From CAXYVC01 sp964292295 (lineage in GTDB: Bacteria; Acidobacteriota; Holophagae; Holophagales; Holophagaceae): DNA of 8,404 nt. A model generated the notes under the pieces. That model was not told the origin of the DNA, searched no databases, and worked only from the letters and a program-made list of their open reading frames with translations. A program made the translations under genes and the position numbers. The stretch lies in NCBI GenBank assembly GCA_964292295.1, contig CAXYVC010000120.1, forward strand, positions 1-8,404, written 5' to 3'. Below, piece by piece: positions 6,158-8,404 of the stretch (the stretch's first letter is position 1; every line of letters starts with the position of its first letter).

Positions 6158-7039
6158 GTGCGCCACATCCTCGGTCTCCCGCTCCTCCTTGCAGCCCTTC
6201 TCCTGGGCGGAAACCTGCAGGCGAACGGGTGGGATGTCCACAAGGCCAAGGGCTGGGCCCGCATGGACGTCACGGGCAGCGCCCTCTTCCTGGACGCCGA
6301 GAACGCCCAGCTCGTGGGCTGGATGAAGGACGCCGGCGTCACGGAGACGGTGAAGCTCCAGGGCCTGAAGGGCAGCATCCAGGCGTGGCTGTCGGAAGGC
6401 GGCAAGCTCTGGTGCGTGCAGGGCAGCACCCTCCACATCCTCACCCCGGCGGGAGAGCCCCTGGATACCGAGAGCCTGCCCTTCGAGGTGGCGGACCTCG
6501 TGCCGGGCCCCAACGGATTCTTCGTGTCCTACCGCACCGAGCAGCCCTACGTGGAGAAGCGCGACTACCAGCGGGGCAACGTCCTGTGGGCCTTCGGCCC
6601 CAAGCCCAAGAAGAACCATCCCCTGCCCCAGGCGCTCTACCGCATCACCCTGAATGCGGACCGCCAGGTCCTCCTGACCCGCGCCCAGGACCACAACGTC
6701 GACATCCTGGACGGCGAGAAAGGCAAGCTGCTCGGACAGGCGGTCTTCGCCTACAAGGATGGCCTCCCGCCGGCGCTGGCCCTGGGAAGCCAGGACCGGG
6801 GCCCCCTCTTCTGGTGGGTCGACCAGAGCGTGGCCGTGGCCTGCCTGCCCCCCAGCGCGCTGCCTGCGGGCCTCGGTCTCCAGGGCCCCGTCCTCGCCCG
6901 GCTGGACTTCTCCGGCTCGGCGATCACCTTCATGGGCAGCGGCCTTCCGGAGGGAAGCCTGCTCGTGGGCGTCCAGGACAAGGAGGCCTACTTCATCCTC
7001 CCCGCCGGGGGCCTGCAGAAGATCTCCCTGGCCTTCTGA
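6158..7039 (+). CDS. Exported protein of unknown function, possible beta-propeller, 293 aa
   Basis: I do not recognise a named family. GTG 6158 is preferred: GGAGG lies 6 nt upstream, and translation begins at once with a signal peptide (RH, then a Leu/Ala core, cleavage likely at LQA before N23). Upstream in-frame starts (GTG 6092, ATG 6116, ATG 6134) have poor ribosome sites, add a basic extension ahead of the signal peptide, and the first two precede the predicted transcription start. The mature protein (about 271 aa) is rich in short beta strands with Gly/Asp turns, such as SALFLDAENAQLVGW, KLWCVQGSTLHILTPAG and HNVDILDGEKGKLLG, which recall quinoprotein or WD-like propeller blades; this is inference without catalytic residues to support it. 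It ends in a phenylalanine. It follows dxs by 84 bp but has its own promoter candidate, and faces the next gene tail to tail with only 24 bp between stops. Confidence 0.8.
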   Translation: MRHILGLPLLLAALLLGGNLQANGWDVHKAKGWARMDVTGSALFLDAENAQLVGWMKDAGVTETVKLQGLKGSIQAWLSEGGKLWCVQGSTLHILTPAGEPLDTESLPFEVADLVPGPNGFFVSYRTEQPYVEKRDYQRGNVLWAFGPKPKKNHPLPQALYRITLNADRQVLLTRAQDHNVDILDGEKGKLLGQAVFAYKDGLPPALALGSQDRGPLFWWVDQSVAVACLPPSALPAGLGLQGPVLARLDFSGSAITFMGSGLPEGSLLVGVQDKEAYFILPAGGLQKISLAF

Positions 7040-7063
7040 GGCAGGGCGGCCCTTCGGGCTCGC

Positions 7064-7555
7064 TCAGGCGCGGAACACCTGGCGCAGATCACGCAGCAGG
7101 CGGGGCAGATCCTCCTCGGCCATGGCCAGGGGGGTCTGCCGCTTCACCTCATCCTTCCCGTTGAAGGCGGTGCGCTTCACCACCACCCGGTCCTTCCCGA
7201 TGCAGATCTCGTTGAACTCGATCCGGTGGTCGTCCTTGTAGGGCGGCAGGCTGCGGAGCTGGATGAACATCCCCCTGCGGTCGTGGTCCACGATCTCCAG
7301 GCGCTCCCGGAGGTACGTCACCTGGTGCTGGAAGGTCTCCGCCTTGGAGCGCAGCTTGGCGAAGCTCTGCTTGCGCGCCGCCAGCCCCTCCGCCGCGAGA
7401 TGCTCCACCTCCACCACGCGCCCCTGCCGGCGCAGGGCGCCGCTCACCACGGCCTCCTGGGAGAGAGGATCCCCGTCCTGGAAGGGTTCGAAGCCCTGGA
7501 AGTCCCCCGCCAGCACGGAATCGTCGTAGCGCTTCGCCTTCCTCGAGAGCTTCAT
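7064..7555 (-). CDS. Cytoplasmic protein of unknown function, 163 aa
   Basis: Not recognised. It starts at ATG 7555 (MKLSRKAKRYDDS), preceded by AGGAGG with a 4-nt spacer; an in-frame ATG at 7630 lacks a ribosome binding site and lies inside the predicted structured leader. There is no signal peptide or membrane segment. Residues 38-60 carry a hydrophobic/basic strand region (SGALRRQGRVVEVEHLAAEG). Residues 61-90 are strongly helical and possibly coiled coil (KQSFAKLRSKAETFQHQVTY...). Residues 91-130 look like beta strands (RRGMFIQLRSL; HRIEFNEICIGKDRVVVKR), followed by a charged C-terminal helix (146-161). The short helix plus strands could be a small regulator or nucleic-acid or adaptor protein, but nothing shows which. 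The gene stands alone: a terminator separates it from the nuclease gene upstream, and the 293-aa gene converges on it. Confidence 0.85.
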   Translation of the reverse strand: MKLSRKAKRYDDSVLAGDFQGFEPFQDGDPLSQEAVVSGALRRQGRVVEVEHLAAEGLAARKQSFAKLRSKAETFQHQVTYLRERLEIVDHDRRGMFIQLRSLPPYKDDHRIEFNEICIGKDRVVVKRTAFNGKDEVKRQTPLAMAEEDLPRLLRDLRQVFRA

Positions 7556-7668
7556 GGCACCTCCTGCCGTGTTGGGCCCTTGGATGCACGCAGCAGGGTA
7601 ATGAATTCCGATAAGACGGATTCCTACCATGCCGACGCAGCCTTCAAAGGCTTCACCTGGGTTAAGGG
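7556..7668 (-). promoter_or_regulatory. Potentially structured 5' leader of the 163-aa gene
   Basis: From the predicted transcription start near 7669 the leader can form three stems. The closing helix pairs AAGGG (7664-7668) with CCCTT (7577-7581). A small hairpin uses AGCCTT (7639-7644) and AAGGCT (7647-7652). A longer one at 7597-7628 pairs GGTA/TACC and GAAT(T)CCG/CGGATTC around a 6-base loop. The Shine-Dalgarno GGAGG (7560-7564) lies in the loop of a GGCA/TGCC mini-stem (7556-7568). I recognise no riboswitch class. Covariation would be needed to show that the structure is real. Confidence 0.35.
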
Positions 7669-7675
7669 TGCCGGG

Positions 7676-7704
7676 AGTATCGGGCGGGGCCCGGGGCTTG
7701 TCGA
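7676..7704 (-). promoter_or_regulatory. Candidate promoter of the 163-aa gene
   Basis: On the minus strand TCGACA (7704 to 7699, 5 of 6 to consensus) and GATACT (7681 to 7676, 4 of 6) are separated by exactly 17 bp. The start would be near 7669, just at the foot of the structured leader. The tandem 10-bp repeat abuts the -35 box on its upstream side. Confidence 0.4.
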
Positions 7705-7722
7705 GGCGAAAGGAGGCGAAAG
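7703..7722. repeat. Perfect tandem 10-bp direct repeat next to the -35 box
   Basis: GAGGCGAAAG occurs twice head to tail (7703-7712 and 7713-7722); on the minus strand this is two copies of CTTTCGCCTC. The 10-bp period places both copies on the same face of the helix, and the position just upstream of, and touching, the -35 candidate is where activators often bind. The repeat itself is certain; the regulatory role is inference. Confidence 0.7.
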
Positions 7723-7738
7723 TGTCGGGTCAACTGGG

Positions 7739-7764
7739 AAAAAGAATCCGGGTCTGCGGATCCC
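7739..7764 (-). terminator. Intrinsic terminator of the HD nuclease gene
   Basis: On the minus strand GGGATCCG (7764 to 7757), a 6-base loop CAGACC, and CGGATTC (7750 to 7744) form a stem of about 7 pairs with one G-T wobble, followed at once by five T (7743-7739). It begins 11 nt after the stop codon at 7776-7778. This is the clearest rho-independent terminator in the window, and it separates the nuclease gene from the promoter and leader of the next gene. Confidence 0.8.
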
Positions 7765-7775
7765 CCCTGCTTTTC

Positions 7776-8404
7776 CTACACGTCTTCGGGGGCGGAGGCT
7801 CGGGGCCAGCGCACCTTGTAGAGCACGCGGTCGAGGGCCCGGGAGTAGGGCGTCCAGTGGCCGTCGCCACTGTCCTCCCGGATGGTCCGAAGAACGCCTT
7901 CCAGCTTGCTGTCCAGGTCGTCCAGGTAGTGGAGCACCAGGGCCTCGGGGGTCTTGGGAAGCACGGGACTGCCGAACTCCAGCCTCCCGTGGTGGGCCAG
8001 CACCATGTGGAGCAGCTGCAGCAGCAGTTCTTCGGGGAAGGGCGCCAGGCGCTCCGCGGCCCGGCGGATCCAGTCCGCCTCCAGGCTGATGTGCCCAAGG
8101 AGGTTGCCCGCGTCCGTGTAGCCGAAGCTGCGGGCGTAGGAGAGTTCGGCGGTCTTGCCCAGGTCGTGCAGCAGGGTGCCCGCCAGGAGCAGGTCCCGGT
8201 TCAGCTCGGGGTAGTGGGCGCTGGCCTGCTCGGCCATGGCCGCCACGCTGAGGGTGTGCTCCAGCAGGCCTCCCAGGTGGACGTGGTGCATGCTCTTGGC
8301 CGCGGAGGCCCGCCCGAGAGCCTCCCCCAGGGCCGCGTCCTTGACCAGGTGCTCCTCCAGCAGGCGCCGGATCCAGGGATCCCCCACGCTTGCCACCAGG
8401 GCAT
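7776..8404 (-). CDS. YhaM-like HD-domain 3'-5' exoribonuclease / phosphohydrolase (5' end outside window)
   Basis: The frame is open to the right edge; the GTG at 8396 is treated as internal because the reading continues in phase (ALVASVGDPWIRRLLEE) and family members have roughly 100 more N-terminal residues, often an OB-fold. Counting from 8396, the HD domain shows SAAKSMHHVHLGGLLEH (31-47), LLHDLGK (75-81, metal-binding HD at 77-78), LLGHISLE (99-106), AHHGRLEFGSP (134-144) and LHYLDDLDSK (155-164). These follow the YhaM/HD pattern closely, with all metal ligands (H47, H77, D78, H102, H135, H136, D159/D160) present. YhaM trims RNA and short single-stranded DNA in a divalent-metal-dependent way; other HD phosphohydrolase activities cannot be excluded without the N-terminus. 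The C-terminal tail (165-206) is charged and ends at TAG 7776, followed by an intrinsic terminator. Confidence 0.85.
   Translation of the reverse strand, partial: ALVASVGDPWIRRLLEEHLVKDAALGEALGRASAAKSMHHVHLGGLLEHTLSVAAMAEQASAHYPELNRDLLLAGTLLHDLGKTAELSYARSFGYTDAGNLLGHISLEADWIRRAAERLAPFPEELLLQLLHMVLAHHGRLEFGSPVLPKTPEALVLHYLDDLDSKLEGVLRTIREDSGDGHWTPYSRALDRVLYKVRWPRASAPEDV

Noticed and set aside
7049..7059. GCCC-TTC-GGGC hairpin between the convergent stops.
   Set aside because: Only 4 bp and no T-run on either strand; too weak to call a terminator.
7577..7675. Fragments resembling a c-di-GMP-I (GEMM) riboswitch on the plus strand (GCACGCAGCAGGG, GACGCAGCC, GGTGCCGG).
   Set aside because: The ACGCAAAGCC core, the GNRA tetraloop and its receptor are missing, and no plus-strand gene follows. 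A covariance-model search would settle it.

Overview
The window is high-GC DNA with dense, operon-style bacterial coding. Its content (sigma-54 response regulator, several Sec signal peptides, a DUF4412-like periplasmic protein, an xseB-ispA-dxs isoprenoid operon, a YhaM-type HD nuclease) points to a Gram-negative bacterium. The overall style suggests Acidobacteriota of the Holophaga/Geothrix kind, but that placement is an impression from composition and gene types, not a proof.

Left part (1-2095, minus strand). A sigma-54-dependent response regulator (2095 to 653) is followed, after a 156-bp gap, by a secreted Lys/Ala/Glu-rich repeat protein with regularly spaced cysteines (496 to beyond the left edge). 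The gap holds a -24/-12 promoter match with the exact GG-N10-GC spacing and an imperfect inverted repeat upstream of it. This suggests that the regulator, or another activator of its class, controls the repeat protein.

Middle part (2096-7039, plus strand). Divergent from the regulator is a 253-aa exported DUF4412-like protein (2192-2953), ending in a strong GC hairpin. Next comes the operon xseB (3016) - ispA (3249) - dxs (4151), joined by two GTGA stop/start overlaps. Dxs makes 1-deoxyxylulose 5-phosphate, which feeds the MEP pathway; IspA condenses the resulting C5 units to farnesyl diphosphate. XseB is the small subunit of exonuclease VII, a conserved neighbour. A separate promoter then drives a 293-aa exported protein of unknown function with a GTG start (6158-7039).

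Right part (7040-8404, minus strand). A 163-aa cytoplasmic protein of unknown function (7555 to 7064) is preceded by a roughly 115-nt leader that can fold into a multi-stem structure. Its candidate promoter has two perfect tandem 10-bp repeats just upstream. Beyond it lies the 3' part of a YhaM-like HD-domain nuclease gene (beyond the right edge to 7776), closed by a clear intrinsic terminator.

No rRNA, tRNA, CRISPR array or insertion sequence was seen. The most interesting material is the sigma-54 promoter with its cysteine-ladder protein, an insertion in the regulator's AAA+ domain, and the structured leader at 7556-7722.
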